Shown: positions 41,280-51,447, counted from the first letter of the stretch. The stretch is 64,000 nt of DNA from Amycolatopsis thermophila (GCF_030814215.1 NZ_JAUSUT010000001.1:3224001-3288000), one strand, 5' to 3'. The notes: generated from the sequence alone by a model not told the origin. Program-made: numbers and translations.

Positions 41280-42212
41280 CTACGCGGGCGGCGCCGGAGT
41301 CGAGGTCGGAGTCGGTGTGGGGCTCGGCGACGGTGCGGGAGCCGGTCCCGGGTTGGGCGCCGGGCTCGGCGACGGAGCCGGAGTGGGCGCCGGAGCCGGT
41401 GTCGGCGACGGCGCTGGAGTGGGCGCCGGCGCCGGTGGTGGCGGCGGCGCCGGTGGTGGCGGCGGCGCCGTCTGCGAGGCGATCCACTGCGTGTACGCCA
41501 CGGCCGAGGTGTAGATCGAGGGTGCGGTCGTGCAGGCCGGGTCGTTGTTGCCGGAGCGGCTGGTCAGGCCCAGCAGCAGCCACCGGTCGCCGGCCCGCAC
41601 CAGTTCCGGGCCGCCCGAGTCGCCGTAGCAGGCGCCGGACTTGCCGCCGGGCGAGTCCGTGCACAGCTCGGTGGCGGCGTCCATCGATGCGCAGCGCGTC
41701 GCGTCGACCAGACTGGTGTCCAGTTGCTGCAGGTCGACCGGCGCCGCACCGCAGCCGGGCGTGGGGCAGGTCTGGCCCCAGCCGAGCAGCCGCACCGAGG
41801 TGCCGGCCGCGGTCGACGTGCCGAGCCCGACCGGCGCGGCCTGCACCGGTGCGGCCAGGTGGATCAGGGCGATGTCGCCGCCCGCGCCGCTCGGGTTGTA
41901 GTTCGGGTGCACGATCAGCCGGTCCGGCTTGGCGACCTCACCGCCCTGGGTGCGGTCGTTGCTGCCGATCCGGGCCGTGACCGCGTCCGGGGTCTGGTCG
42001 GACACGCAGTGCGCCGCGGTCAGCAGCCACTGCGGCGCGATCAGCGACGCGCCGCAGAAGTGCCGTCCCGCAGAGGTCTGCAGCGACGCCACGAACGAGT
42101 AGTTCTGGTCGGCGGACACGCCGCCGACCAGGTCCGGCCGGGCCGCCGCCTGCTGCGCGACCGTGCCCAGGGCGAGCAGACAGGCGGCGGCGATCAGCAG
42201 GAGGCGTTTCAC
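41280..42212 (-). CDS. Secreted trypsin-like serine protease (S1) with Pro/Ala/Ser tail
   Basis: 310 residues. Signal peptide 1-24, then the mature chymotrypsin fold starting near [10 protein letters not shown]. The catalytic triad is intact: His68 (LLTAAHC), Asp113 (GGDIALIHL) and Ser199 (CYGDSGGP); six or more cysteines fit disulfides. From about residue 243 the chain becomes a low-complexity tail of PAPTPAPSP units, probably a cell-wall spacer. Its start overlaps the glpX stop (ATGA), an unexpected pairing of a secreted protease with a gluconeogenic enzyme. Confidence 0.9.
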   Translation of the reverse strand: MKRLLLIAAACLLALGTVAQQAAARPDLVGGVSADQNYSFVASLQTSAGRHFCGASLIAPQWLLTAAHCVSDQTPDAVTARIGSNDRTQGGEVAKPDRLIVHPNYNPSGAGGDIALIHLAAPVQAAPVGLGTSTAAGTSVRLLGWGQTCPTPGCGAAPVDLQQLDTSLVDATRCASMDAATELCTDSPGGKSGACYGDSGGPELVRAGDRWLLLGLTSRSGNNDPACTTAPSIYTSAVAYTQWIASQTAPPPPPAPPPPPAPAPTPAPSPTPAPAPTPAPSPSPAPNPGPAPAPSPSPTPTPTSTPAPPA

Positions 42213-43279
42213 GGCAGCGGTGGCACCACATCGTCGTCGGGGGTTCCGGTCAGGACGCCGTCGAAGTCGACGGAGGAGTACGCGCGGAGCTTGGTCAGGC
42301 GGTGGTAGCCGTCGATCAACCGCACCGTGCCCGACTTGGAGCGCATGACGATCGACTGGGTGGTCGCGCCGCCGGAGCGGTAGTGCACGCCGCGCAGCAG
42401 GTCACCGTCGGTGACACCGGTCGCGCAGAAGAACACGTTGTCGCCGCGCACCAGGTCGTCCGTGGTGAGCACCCGGTCCAGGTCGTGCCCGGCGCCGATC
42501 GCCTTCTCCCGCTCGGCGTCGTCCTTCGGCCACAGCCGGCCCTGCAGCTCGCCGCCCAGGCACTTCATCGCGCACGCGGTGATGATGCCCTCCGGCGTGC
42601 CGCCGATGCCGAACAGCATGTCGACACCGGTGGTCGGGCGGGCCGCGGCGATCGCGCCGGCCACGTCACCGTCGGAGATGAACCGGATCCGGGCGCCCGC
42701 CTCACGGACCTCCTTGACCAGCTGCTCGTGCCGCGGCCGGTCGAGGATGCAGACCGTCACGTCGGAGACCTCGGTGTGCTTGGCCTTGGCGACCCGGCGG
42801 ATGTTCTCCGCGACCGGCGCGGACAGGTCGACCACGCCCGCCGCCTCCGGGCCCACCGCCAGCTTCTCCATGTAGAAGACCGCCGACGGGTCGAACATCG
42901 CGCCGCGCTCGGCGACCGCGAGGACGGCCAGCGCGTTCGGCATGCCCTTCGACATCAGCGTCGTGCCGTCGATCGGGTCCACGGCGACGTCGCAGGCCGG
43001 GCCGTCCCCGTTGCCCACCTCTTCGCCGTTGTAGAGCATCGGGGCTTCGTCCTTCTCGCCCTCACCGATGACGACGACGCCGCGCATCGAGACGGTCGAG
43101 ATCAGCTGCCGCATCGCGTCGACGGCCGCGCCGTCGCCGGCGTTCTTGTCGCCCTTGCCGACCCAGCGTCCCGCGGCCATCGCCGCGGCCTCGGTGACGC
43201 GGACCAGCTCCATCGCGAGGTTGCGATCCGGCGCTTCCTTGCGTCTGGTCGAGCTCGGGGACGGGGTGCCGCTGGTCAT
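42209..43279 (-). CDS. glpX: Class II fructose-1,6-bisphosphatase
   Basis: 356 residues of the GlpX family, which hydrolyses fructose 1,6-bisphosphate in gluconeogenesis using Mn or Mg. Metal-site motifs are [31 protein letters not shown] and the signature [14 protein letters not shown] (about 99-112); DGDVAGAI and [16 protein letters not shown] follow. GGAGGG lies upstream of ATG 43279. Rv1099c is the positional match, the major FBPase of mycobacteria. Translationally coupled to the downstream protease gene. Confidence 0.95.
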   Translation of the reverse strand: MTSGTPSPSSTRRKEAPDRNLAMELVRVTEAAAMAAGRWVGKGDKNAGDGAAVDAMRQLISTVSMRGVVVIGEGEKDEAPMLYNGEEVGNGDGPACDVAVDPIDGTTLMSKGMPNALAVLAVAERGAMFDPSAVFYMEKLAVGPEAAGVVDLSAPVAENIRRVAKAKHTEVSDVTVCILDRPRHEQLVKEVREAGARIRFISDGDVAGAIAAARPTTGVDMLFGIGGTPEGIITACAMKCLGGELQGRLWPKDDAEREKAIGAGHDLDRVLTTDDLVRGDNVFFCATGVTDGDLLRGVHYRSGGATTQSIVMRSKSGTVRLIDGYHRLTKLRAYSSVDFDGVLTGTPDDDVVPPLP

Positions 43280-43364
43280 TGCTGCCCTCCAGGTAGGTGC
43301 TGGCGCGGGTAACGATTCTCTCAGACTCGCGCGCGCTCGCAGGGCAATGTGCCGATGGTGAATG

Positions 43365-43592
43365 TCACCCTTCGTCGCCGTTGGTGGCGCCGTCGGTGTC
43401 CTCGACCGACTTCAACGCGTCCTCGATGCGCTCGCGCGCCCCCTCCAGGTGACGCTCGCAGACCTTGGCGAGGTGCTCGCCCTTCTCCCACAGCGTCAGC
43501 GACTGCTCCAGGGACAGACCGCCCGCCTCCAGCTCGCGGACCACCTCGATCAGCTGGTCGCGGGCCTGTTCATAGCCGAGTTCTTCGGTCAC
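43365..43592 (-). CDS. xseB: Exodeoxyribonuclease VII small subunit
   Basis: 75 residues, the normal size. [20 protein letters not shown], then [22 protein letters not shown], are the conserved coiled helices that bind XseA; the C terminus is acidic ([11 protein letters not shown]). With XseA it degrades single-stranded DNA from both ends. GTG 43592 has GAGGAG 8 bases upstream and overlaps the stop of the preceding 130-codon gene (GTGA). Confidence 0.9.
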   Translation of the reverse strand: MTEELGYEQARDQLIEVVRELEAGGLSLEQSLTLWEKGEHLAKVCERHLEGARERIEDALKSVEDTDGATNGDEG

Positions 43593-43981
43593 CGGGTTGT
43601 GCTCCTCGCGGGTCGACGAGCGCACACTACCGCGCTGGCCATCGCGTGGTCGTACCCGGCGAAGGCGGTGGCGAACTCCTGGCCGTCACCTTCCGTGATC
43701 GCGAGTTCGATGGATCCCTGGGCCTGCGCCACCCGCCTGCGGTGCGGTGCGCCCTCGTTGAACCACCACTTCGTGCCCACGTACGCCGAGGTCGCCTCCG
43801 ACAGGCTGCGCAGCCGCGCGTCCAGGTCCCAGCGGCCCGGCACCGAACACCCCGCCAGCAGCGAGACCCAGCACGCGCCGGCCGCGGCCTCGGCCGCACC
43901 GGCGTGGTGGAGGACGGCGCGGGCGCCGGCTCGCGCGGCGGCGTCGGTGGTGAGCGGGAGGAACCTGGGGCTGCTCAGCAC
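43589..43981 (-). CDS. Uncharacterised 130-residue protein between xseA and xseB
   Basis: GTG start 3 bases after the xseA stop; its TGA overlaps the xseB GTG, so it is embedded in the operon. The product is helical and Ala-rich with a lone WW pair ([16 protein letters not shown]), [20 protein letters not shown] and [15 protein letters not shown]; there is no signal or membrane helix. Not recognised. Mycobacterial xseA and xseB lie next to each other without it. The good codon fit and the coupling argue for a real gene; a role with exonuclease VII is only suggested by position. Confidence 0.6.
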   Translation of the reverse strand: MLSSPRFLPLTTDAAARAGARAVLHHAGAAEAAAGACWVSLLAGCSVPGRWDLDARLRSLSEATSAYVGTKWWFNEGAPHRRRVAQAQGSIELAITEGDGQEFATAFAGYDHAMASAVVCARRPARSTTR

Positions 43982-43984
43982 GGC

Positions 43985-45223
43985 CTACTCTCCTGGTTCG
44001 GTGGACTTCGTCACCGCATGCACCGCTCCGTCGACGACGCGCACGCGCAGCGGAGTTCCCTCCGCCACTTCGGAGATGTGCCGGAGCACCTGGAGGTTGC
44101 CTGCCTCGTCGTGATATTGCACGACCGCGTACCCGCGCTCGAGCGTCGCGGCCGGGCCGAGCGCGGTCAGCCTGCCGCGCGCGCCGGAGATCGCGGCCTG
44201 CTCGTGCGAGACCAGGTTCAGCATCGCGCGGCGGCCGCGTTCCCGGTGCAGCTCGATCTCATCCGCGCGGCGGTTGACCGGGCCCATCGGATCGGCCAGC
44301 ACCGGGCGGCTGCGCAGCTGGTCCAGCAGGCGGCACTGGGTGTCGACCCAGCCGTGCAGGGCGCGGCGGGCGCGGTCGCGCATCTGCCGGACGCGCTCGG
44401 ACTCCTCCTTGACGTCCGGCACGACACGCTTGCCCGCGTCGGTCGGGGTCGAGCAGCGCACGTCGGCGACGTGGTCCAGCAGCGGGGTGTCCGGTTCGTG
44501 CCCGATCGCGCTGACCACGGGCGTGCGGGCGGCGGCGACGGCGCGGCACAGTGTCTCGTCGGAGAAGGGCAGCAGGTCCTCGACGCTGCCGCCGCCGCGC
44601 GCGATCACGATGACCTCGACCGACGGGTCGGCGTCCAGCATGCGCAGCGCCTTGACGATCTGCGGCACGGCCTGCACGCCCTGCACCGCGGTGTTGACCA
44701 CCTGGAACGGGGCGGCAGGCCAGCGGTTGTGCGCGTTGACCAGCACGTCCCGCTCGGCGGCCGACGCGCGCCCGGTGATCAGGCCGATGCCCTTGGGCAG
44801 GAACGGCAGACGACGTTTGCGCTCCTTCGCGAACAGACCCTCCGCGGCCAGCAGGCGGCGCAGGCGTTCGATGCGCGCGAGCAGCTCACCGATCCCGACC
44901 GCGCGGATCTCGGTGGCCCGCAGCGAGATGGTGCCGCGGCCCAGGTAGAACGTCGGCTTGGCGTAGACGACCACGCTGGCGCCGTCGCGCAGCGGCGGGT
45001 CGATGCCGCGCAGCAGGCCGGTGGGGCAGGTCACGGTCATGGACACGTCGGCGGCCGGGTCACGCAGGGTGAGGAACGCGGTCGACGTGCCGGGGCGGGC
45101 GTTGATCTGGGTCACCTGGCCCTCGACCCAGACCTGGCCGAGCCGGTTGATCCACTCGGCGATCTTGCGCGCGACCGTGCGGACCGGCCACGGGTTCTCG
45201 GCGCTGGTGGGTTCGGCGCTCAC
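43985..45223 (-). CDS. xseA: Exodeoxyribonuclease VII large subunit
   Basis: 412 residues. N-terminal OB-fold ([26 protein letters not shown]), then the catalytic core with [38 protein letters not shown] and [20 protein letters not shown], followed by a coiled-coil region and [13 protein letters not shown] near the end. GTG 45223 overlaps the stop of the upstream Rv1109c-like gene. Orthologous by order to Rv1108c. Confidence 0.93.
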   Translation of the reverse strand: MSAEPTSAENPWPVRTVARKIAEWINRLGQVWVEGQVTQINARPGTSTAFLTLRDPAADVSMTVTCPTGLLRGIDPPLRDGASVVVYAKPTFYLGRGTISLRATEIRAVGIGELLARIERLRRLLAAEGLFAKERKRRLPFLPKGIGLITGRASAAERDVLVNAHNRWPAAPFQVVNTAVQGVQAVPQIVKALRMLDADPSVEVIVIARGGGSVEDLLPFSDETLCRAVAAARTPVVSAIGHEPDTPLLDHVADVRCSTPTDAGKRVVPDVKEESERVRQMRDRARRALHGWVDTQCRLLDQLRSRPVLADPMGPVNRRADEIELHRERGRRAMLNLVSHEQAAISGARGRLTALGPAATLERGYAVVQYHDEAGNLQVLRHISEVAEGTPLRVRVVDGAVHAVTKSTEPGE

Positions 45224-45834
45224 TCCGCGTCGGCGTCCTCGGCGGCGTTGGCGCGCTGCACGTTGGTGATGCGGCGGGCCAGCATGCCGACGAACTGCGC
45301 GCGGTTGGCGTGCGCGCGCTCGTAGGCGAGCAGCTCCTCGAGCTCCTCGAGGGAGAAGCGGCGCAGGCGGGCGCGCAGCTGCGGCAGGGTCAGCTCGTCG
45401 TAGTTGCCCAGGCCGAGCGGGCCTTCGCCGCTGTCCGGGCTGTCGAACTCGCCCTCGGCGTGGTCCTCGCCCAGGGCGCGTTCTTCCTGCTCCCAGGGGC
45501 TGTCGCCGACGTCGGCGAGCACGGCGTCCGGGCGGTGGCCGTTGGTGCGGGGCTCTTCGGCGACGGTCTCGGCGGCCGGCTGGGGGGTGGTGAGGTCCTC
45601 GTCGAAGGTCGCCCAGCTGGGCTCCTCCTCGACGGGGCGCAGCGCGGCGAGCGCGTCGTCACCCTTGATGGCCAGCTCGGTGACGTGCTGCTGCATGCGC
45701 ATCGAGAACTGGAGCACGCCCGAGATCACCGTGACCGGCAGGCCGAGCAGGGTTTTCGGCAGGTCGCGGGCGCGTTCGGCGGCGGTCACGGCCAGGCCCG
45801 CCGCGACGCGGAGGGGAAGCGGGAGTGGCTTCAT
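45220..45834 (-). CDS. Lipid droplet-associated-type protein (Rv1109c-like)
   Basis: 204 residues. A hydrophobic/amphipathic N terminus ([20 protein letters not shown], then [20 protein letters not shown]), an acidic disordered middle with [13 protein letters not shown], and a conserved C-terminal helical domain [20 protein letters not shown] followed by [25 protein letters not shown]. Order matches Rv1109c. The lipid-droplet label is from memory of how relatives are named and is tentative. First gene of the xseA/xseB operon, coupled to xseA by overlap and divergent from ispH. Confidence 0.65.
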   Translation of the reverse strand: MKPLPLPLRVAAGLAVTAAERARDLPKTLLGLPVTVISGVLQFSMRMQQHVTELAIKGDDALAALRPVEEEPSWATFDEDLTTPQPAAETVAEEPRTNGHRPDAVLADVGDSPWEQEERALGEDHAEGEFDSPDSGEGPLGLGNYDELTLPQLRARLRRFSLEELEELLAYERAHANRAQFVGMLARRITNVQRANAAEDADAE

Positions 45835-45969
45835 GGGTACAGCGTGCCGCACTCGGGCGGTTGAGCCCAACCGGCGCGACCGCGGGAGGTGACCGGACGC
45901 ACAGAATCGGCGTGGCGGTGGCCCGGTGGGGGCCGGGTGCGGGGCGTGCCCGGCCCGTACCCTGGAGGC

Positions 45970-46914
45970 ATGACTGCTGTCTCCAAGCGTGTGTTGCTGG
46001 CCAAGCCGCGCGGTTACTGCGCTGGCGTGGACCGCGCCGTCGTCGCCGTGGAGAAGGCCCTGGAGCTGTACGGACCGCCGGTGTACGTGCGCAAGGAGAT
46101 CGTGCACAACCGGCACGTGGTGGAGCGGCTGCGGGAGCGCGGGGTCGTCTTCGTGGAGGAGACGTCCGAGGTGCCCGAGGGTGAGCTTGTGGTGTTCTCG
46201 GCGCACGGCGTGTCCCCGGCGGTGCGCGCGGAGGCGGAGGAGCGCAACCTGCGCACGATCGACGCGACGTGCCCCCTGGTGACGAAGGTGCACAAGGAGG
46301 TCAACCGGTTCGCCGGTCAGGACTACGACATCCTGCTGATCGGGCACGAGGGGCACGAGGAGGTCGAGGGCACCGCGGGTGAGGCGCCGTCGCACGTGCA
46401 ACTGGTGGACACGGCGGAGGACGCGGCGAAGGTCGAGGTGCGCGACCCGTCCAAGGTGGTGTGGCTGTCGCAGACGACGCTGAGCGTCGACGAGACGATG
46501 GTGCGGGTCAACCAGCTCAAGGACCGCTTCCCGACACTGGCGGACCCCCCGAGCGACGACATCTGCTACGCGACGTCCAACCGGCAGACCGCGGTGAAGG
46601 CGATGGCCCCCGAGTGCGACCTCGTGCTGGTCGTGGGCTCGACGAACTCGTCCAACTCCCAGCGGCTCGTGGAGGTCGCGAAGCAGGCCGGCGCGCGGGA
46701 CGCGCACCTGATCGACTACGCCCGCGAGGTGGACGAGTCCTGGCTGGACGGCGTCGGGACGATCGGCGTGACGAGCGGTGCCTCGGTGCCGGACGTGCTG
46801 GTGATGGACCTGCTGGCCTGGCTGGCCGACCGCGGCTGGGGCGAGGTGCAGGAAGTGACCACCGCGAACGAGAAAATCGCCTTCGCGCTGCCCCGCGAGC
46901 TGCGCGGCGTGTGA
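45970..46914 (+). CDS. ispH: 4-hydroxy-3-methylbut-2-enyl diphosphate reductase
   Basis: 314 residues, last enzyme of the MEP isoprenoid pathway, producing IPP and DMAPP. The three cysteines for the 4Fe-4S cluster are present: Cys17 ([12 protein letters not shown]), Cys101 ([11 protein letters not shown]) and Cys199 ([11 protein letters not shown]); [10 protein letters not shown] and [12 protein letters not shown] also match. CTGGAGG lies just before ATG 45970. It corresponds to lytB2 (Rv1110). Its stop codon lies inside the first copy of the repeat word that fills the following gap. Confidence 0.95.
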   Translation: MTAVSKRVLLAKPRGYCAGVDRAVVAVEKALELYGPPVYVRKEIVHNRHVVERLRERGVVFVEETSEVPEGELVVFSAHGVSPAVRAEAEERNLRTIDATCPLVTKVHKEVNRFAGQDYDILLIGHEGHEEVEGTAGEAPSHVQLVDTAEDAAKVEVRDPSKVVWLSQTTLSVDETMVRVNQLKDRFPTLADPPSDDICYATSNRQTAVKAMAPECDLVLVVGSTNSSNSQRLVEVAKQAGARDAHLIDYAREVDESWLDGVGTIGVTSGASVPDVLVMDLLAWLADRGWGEVQEVTTANEKIAFALPRELRGV

Positions 46915-47340
46915 GCGGAGTTGCGCCGCGTGTTAGCGGCGTTGCCGGGCGGCGGTATGCCGGAGTTGAGTCCAGGTGAGCGGCGTTGCCGGCGGCGGTT
47001 GAGCGGTGTCGTGCCGCGTGTTAGCGGCGTTGGTGCCCGGGACTGAGCCGGAGCTGGGCCGTTGATGGGCGGGGGCTGCGTCGGGCGGTAGCGGCGTTCG
47101 TGGCCGCGACTGAGCCGGGTTGCCGGCGGCGCGTGAGCGGCGTTCTTGGCGGCGTGTGAACGGACTTGGGCCCCGTAAGAGCGGCGTTCCTGGCGGCGTG
47201 GTGTGAGCGGTGTTTGGGGCGCGGCGGAGCAATGTTCGTGGCCGCGCGTGTGAGCGGGAGCTGCGTCAGTTGTGAGCGGAGTTGCCTGCGGCGTGTGAGC
47301 GGTGTAGGGCCGCGTGAGCAGGCGTGAGTGGAGATTCCTG
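46904..47340. repeat. Degenerate short repeat array seeded at the ispH stop
   Basis: About 430 bases built from variants of a 20-35 base word around GTGAGCGGCGTTG and GGCGGCGTGTGAGCGG. The 15-mer GCGGCGTGTGAGCGG at 46904-46918 spans the ispH stop codon and recurs exactly at 47288-47302, with close variants near 47100-47200. Open frames crossing it differ between copies and look spurious. Confidence 0.75.
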
Positions 47341-47903
47341 CTCTTCGGTGCCTTGCGCTGTGTTCATCCCCGGGGGATGTCCTTTGTGGGCAGTGCTGAA
47401 GTGATCGATTGGCGGCGCCGCTATGGGCGCCCCCTCGTTGCACGTTGATACGACGCTCGTCCATGGTGGACGGAACGGTCGCTGCCGCAGAGGCCTGGGG
47501 TGGCGACGGCCCCATCGGCTCCGTGACTCCAGGCACGACCCGTCGTGGTGTTGGTCGTGGGTTCGAAGGGGCGAGCTGGGGCGGCCCTCGGGCAGCCTTG
47601 ACCGGTGTTCTCCCCCAGAGGCAGCACCTGCCAGCCGCCGTCGCGCGGCGGACTTCCACATCCCAACGAAGGCGAAGGCGCGTATCCCGGACTTCCTCGT
47701 CCGTGGCGAGAGGCTGCCGGGTGTCGTCCGTCCGGGAGTCGCGCTTGGTCGACGTCGTCCCTCGCGCAGTGCCGGCCCACGCTCTCGTTCCAGGCGCAAT
47801 GCCGGGCCACGCTCTCGTTCCCAGGTCTGTCCGGGCTCGTTGCCTGCCCGGGCGTCGTCGTTTCTGGACGATGCCTGCGGGCCTGGCCGTGCCAGGGCAC
47901 TGC
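47341..47903. other. Non-coding gap with a 30-bp duplicated word
   Basis: No convincing gene on either strand. A 30-bp unit starting GCGCAGTGCCGGCCCACGCT at 47764 is repeated head to tail at 47794 with two differences. The rest is unstructured by eye. It separates the ispH repeat array from the end of the DUF6542 gene. Confidence 0.5.
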
Positions 47904-49058
47904 TCAGGTGTCGTCGTCCCAGGGACGGCGGCGTGGCGGTGTTCCGCGGCGGCCTTCGGGCGCTCGGCGCGGGTCCTGGCGTGGGTCGCCGGAGCGCGGG
48001 GGCACTCGGCGGGGGCGGTCGGCCGCCGGTGGGCCTCCCGCGCGCGTCTCGCCGCCGCGGGCGTCCTCGGGTGGCAGCCCACCGCGCTGCCGCGGGCGGC
48101 GGCCCGGGGGCGGCGTCTTTCCGGCCCGGCGCGGGTCGTCCTCCGCCGGACCGCGGGCACCGCGCCGATCGTCGTCCGCGCCGCGGCGCCTGCCGCCACG
48201 ACGCCCGGCATCCCCGGCGCCGCCACGGCCACCTGCCGGGCCCAGGTCATCCGCCGCGCCGCGACGGCCACCCGTCGAGCGCGGATCGTCCTCCGCGCCA
48301 CGGCGCCCACCGGCCGAGCGCGGATCGTCCTCCCCACCACGGCGACCGCGGCGAGGCTCGTCATCCGCACCGCGACGCGCGCGGCCACGACCGGGCTCGT
48401 CCTCGGGGGCACGCCGCCCTGGACGCCGGCCGCCGGCACGGCCCGCCGCGACGGCACCCGCAGCCCCGCCCGCACGTCCCTCCGGACCGCCGGAACGGCC
48501 TTCGCCGGCCGCACCACGACCGTCAGCGGGACGACGCCCCCGCGGCGCATCACCTCGCCCGCCGGGACGCTTGTCGTCGCCGGCCTTGGGCTTCGCGTCC
48601 GGGTCGCGTTCGCGGTAGATCCGGACGATGCCCAGCACCAGCGTGCACGCCGTGGTGATCGCCATCGTCGGGAAGCCGTTGATCAGCGGCGTCCCGACCG
48701 CGAGCGCCTTCGACAACGTGTCGCTGTTGTCCGGCAGCCCGGACACCAGCAGCACCACCCCCGGCACCGTGACCCCCAGGATCAACGGGGGCTGCACCAT
48801 CGGTCCGAACAGGCTCCGCCGTTGCACGGCACACACCGCGCCGACCGCCCCGACGAAGTACGCGCCCTTGAACAGCCAGCCGAGCGTGTTCTGCATCTGC
48901 ATATCGACGACCGCGCCGATCACCGCCAGCCCGAAGGCGAGGAGCACGGCGCCCCACCACGGCAAGCCCCGGCGTTCCCCACCGATGGGACGCTGGTCCC
49001 ACGGCACGGCGGAGTCGTCGGCGTCGGAGTCGCTCCGGCGATCGGGAATGGCGGTCAC
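47904..49058 (-). CDS. DUF6542 membrane protein with long Arg/Gly/Asp-rich tail (Rv1111c-like)
   Basis: 384 residues. After an acidic N terminus there are four predicted membrane helices (about 30-145; WWGAVLLAFGLAVIGAVVD, GAYFVGAVGAVCAVQ, ILGVTVPGVVLLVSGLP, TMAITTACTLVLGIV), the DUF6542 core, then about 225 residues of disordered tail with repeats like EDDPRSAGGRRGA. The tail mixes RGG-like boxes with DD/ED pairs, making it a polyampholyte that may bind nucleic acid or phase-separate (inference). GTG start. The order ispH - this - ychF matches Rv1110-Rv1112. Confidence 0.75.
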   Translation of the reverse strand: MTAIPDRRSDSDADDSAVPWDQRPIGGERRGLPWWGAVLLAFGLAVIGAVVDMQMQNTLGWLFKGAYFVGAVGAVCAVQRRSLFGPMVQPPLILGVTVPGVVLLVSGLPDNSDTLSKALAVGTPLINGFPTMAITTACTLVLGIVRIYRERDPDAKPKAGDDKRPGGRGDAPRGRRPADGRGAAGEGRSGGPEGRAGGAAGAVAAGRAGGRRPGRRAPEDEPGRGRARRGADDEPRRGRRGGEDDPRSAGGRRGAEDDPRSTGGRRGAADDLGPAGGRGGAGDAGRRGGRRRGADDDRRGARGPAEDDPRRAGKTPPPGRRPRQRGGLPPEDARGGETRAGGPPAADRPRRVPPRSGDPRQDPRRAPEGRRGTPPRRRPWDDDT

Positions 49059-49213
49059 GAAGCAACACCGTAACCTGTAGCAGCCGTCACCGGTGCCCCA
49101 TCCCGCGGGGACGCGGTTCAGACCACTGCCTCAGTGGCCGTCGCACCCGTCGTGATCAGCGATTTCGCGCACCGCGACCCTGTTGGTAATGCGCTGGTAA
49201 CGCACGTTTTTCG

Positions 49214-50131
49214 CTAGCTTGCGGCGATCTCGTCCCCCCTTCGCACGGCGGCCACCTCGGTCGGGCTCGCGGCCGCGTCCGACAGGGGTGTCACCGCTGT
49301 CCGGAACCCCTCGAGTGCGTCGAGCTCACGGCGACGGGCCGAGAGGAACCGCTGGAGGTGGGTGCTGCTGAGGTTGAGCGCATCGATCGCGTTGCCCGCC
49401 GCCCGGTGCGCGGCCGCGGCGCCGGCCCGCACCCGCTCGACGTCCTCGACCACCGCCCGGTCGCTCGCGGCGAACAGCGCGGCCGACGCCACCACCGCGA
49501 ACCCGGTCGGACCGCACAGGAACACCCGCCGGTCGAGCATCCAGCGCAGCAGCTCGGGATCGGTGTCCAGCGCCGCCACCACGGCCGCGTCCGACGGTAC
49601 GAACATCACCGTGCCGTAGATCGCGTCCGCCCAGCGCTGGTACCCCTTGCCCGCCAGCTCCGCCGCCCGCGAGCGGAGGTTGCGGACGTGGACCCGCAAC
49701 GCGTCCATCCGTTCGTCCGGATCGTCGGTCTCGACCGCTTCCGCCCAGCAGGCTAGGCTCGCCTTCGCGTCGACCGGCACGGCCCGGTCGCCGCCCACGC
49801 GCAACACCATGTCGGGTTTGGCCGAGCCACCTCCGGCCAGATCCGTCTGCAGGGTGTAGTGCAGCCCCTCGCGCAGCCCCAGCGCGCGCGCCGTCTCCGC
49901 CAGGACCTGCTCGCCCAGCTCGCCGCGGCCGCTGATCGACGCGAACGCGACCTCGTAGCGGCGCAGTGCCGCCTGCTGCTGGTCCACGCGTGACCGCTCG
50001 GCCTCGACCTGCCGGGCCGCCGCGTCCGCCCGGCGCATGCTGTCCCCGTAGAGGCGCCACAGCAGGACGACCGCCACGACCAGGACCAGGGCGATCGCGA
50101 CGGCTGCCGTGCTGATCACGGTGGAGGCCAA
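49214..50131 (-). CDS. rmuC: DNA recombination protein RmuC
   Basis: 305 residues, shorter than E. coli RmuC (475) because the long coiled coil is reduced. One N-terminal membrane helix (about 5-25), a short coiled coil (SMRRADAAARQVEAERSRVD), then the nuclease-like RmuC domain with GRGELGEQVLAETARALGL, KPDMVLRVGGDRAVPVDAKA and GYQRWADAIYGTVMFVPSDA. It limits inversions at short repeats in E. coli. TTG start at 50131 is supported by GGAGG 7 bases upstream. It is divergent from sbcD. Confidence 0.85.
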   Translation of the reverse strand: MASTVISTAAVAIALVLVVAVVLLWRLYGDSMRRADAAARQVEAERSRVDQQQAALRRYEVAFASISGRGELGEQVLAETARALGLREGLHYTLQTDLAGGGSAKPDMVLRVGGDRAVPVDAKASLACWAEAVETDDPDERMDALRVHVRNLRSRAAELAGKGYQRWADAIYGTVMFVPSDAAVVAALDTDPELLRWMLDRRVFLCGPTGFAVVASAALFAASDRAVVEDVERVRAGAAAAHRAAGNAIDALNLSSTHLQRFLSARRRELDALEGFRTAVTPLSDAAASPTEVAAVRRGDEIAAS

Positions 50132-50295
50132 TGCCGCCCTCCTTTCTTGATCGTCGACAACGTGACCGCATCATGACGGAGGGCACCGACAAAAACGGGG
50201 CCTGCCCGTCCCGATCCGCACCGAACACACGTTCGGGTGAACGTCTGCGGTGTGTCGGCGGGATTCTGTCGTACCCCCCTCCTAACTTGGGCCAC

Positions 50296-51447
50296 GTGAG
50301 ACTCCTGCACACCTCCGACTGGCACGTCGGACGCACCTTCCACGGACTGGACCTGCTCGCCGAGCAGGACGCCGTGCTCGCGCACCTCGCGGACCTGGTG
50401 GTCGCCGAGGGGGTCGACGTCGTCCTCGTCGCGGGCGACATCTACGACCGCGCCGTGCCGTCGGCCGAGGCGGTCGGGGTCGCCAACCGCGCGCTGAGCC
50501 GGCTGCGGCGGGCGGGCGCGGAACTGGTCCTCACGTCGGGCAACCACGACTCCGCGCCCCGGCTGGGTGCCTTCGGCGAGTTCGCGGCGGCGGGCGGTCT
50601 GCACCTGCGCACCACGATCGACCGGATCGACCGGCCGGTCCTGCTCGAGGACGCGCACGGGCCGGTCGCGATCTACGGCATCCCTTATCTCGAGCCGGAA
50701 CCGGCGCGCCACGCCCTCGGCGTCACCGGCGCCCGGGGGCACACGGGCGTGCTGACCGAGGCGATGCGCCGCGTCCGGGCGGATCTCGCCGAGCGCGCCG
50801 CGGGCACGCGGTCGGTCGTGCTCGCGCACGCGTTCGTCACCGGGGGCGCGGCGACCGAGTCGGAGCGGTCCATCGCGGTCGGCGGTGTCGAACAGGTTCC
50901 GGGTTCGGTGTTCGACGGCGTCGACTACGTCGCGTTGGGGCACCTGCACGGGCCGCAGACGCTCGCCGAGCACCTGCGTTACTCGGGAAGCCCGGTCGCC
51001 TACTCGTTCTCCGAGGCGCTGCAACGGAAATCCGTGTGGATCGTCGATCTCGACGCCTCCGGCCTGGCCGAGGTGCGGCGTCACGAGCTGCCGGTTCCGC
51101 GCCGGCTCGCGAAGATCACTGGTCGTCTGGCGGACGTGCTGGCCGATCCGGAGCACGACGAGCTGGTCGACTGCTACCTCTCGGTCACGCTCACCGACGC
51201 GGTGCGCCCGGTGGACGCGATGAGGCTGTTGCGCGAGCGGTTCCCGCACACGGTGCACCTGGACTGGCAGCCGGAGAACGGGAAGACGTCGTCCGCGCTG
51301 CGCTACGCGACCAGGGTGCGGGGGCGGTCGGACCAGGAGATCGCGCGCGGCTTCCTCGACGACTGCCGCGGCGCGCCGCCGAACGAACGCGAGGCCGGCC
51401 TGCTGCGGGCGGCGCTGGAGAAGGCGGGCAAGGAGGACGCGGCATGA
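50296..51447 (+). CDS. sbcD: Exonuclease subunit SbcD (Mre11-like)
   Basis: 383 residues. Metallophosphoesterase motifs are in order: LLHTSDWHVGRTFHG, VLVAGDIYDRA, LTSGNHDSAPR, VLAHAFVTGG and VALGHLHGPQ, all metal ligands intact; a C-terminal capping domain follows. With SbcC it opens and trims DNA hairpins and protein-blocked ends. GTG 50296 starts directly at the family N terminus MRLLHTSDWH. Its stop overlaps the sbcC start (ATGA). Confidence 0.95.
   Translation: MRLLHTSDWHVGRTFHGLDLLAEQDAVLAHLADLVVAEGVDVVLVAGDIYDRAVPSAEAVGVANRALSRLRRAGAELVLTSGNHDSAPRLGAFGEFAAAGGLHLRTTIDRIDRPVLLEDAHGPVAIYGIPYLEPEPARHALGVTGARGHTGVLTEAMRRVRADLAERAAGTRSVVLAHAFVTGGAATESERSIAVGGVEQVPGSVFDGVDYVALGHLHGPQTLAEHLRYSGSPVAYSFSEALQRKSVWIVDLDASGLAEVRRHELPVPRRLAKITGRLADVLADPEHDELVDCYLSVTLTDAVRPVDAMRLLRERFPHTVHLDWQPENGKTSSALRYATRVRGRSDQEIARGFLDDCRGAPPNEREAGLLRAALEKAGKEDAA

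Noticed and set aside
47266-47799. Minus-strand frame of about 177 codons downstream of the DUF6542 gene
   Set aside because: Composition is unlike its neighbours (many His, Ser, Arg), it covers the ispH repeat array and has no clear start signal or domain.
47409-49073. Long open frame on the plus strand opposite the DUF6542 gene
   Set aside because: It is the antisense of the repetitive Arg/Gly/Asp tail; it has no recognisable domain, while the minus strand has a membrane core with family-like features.
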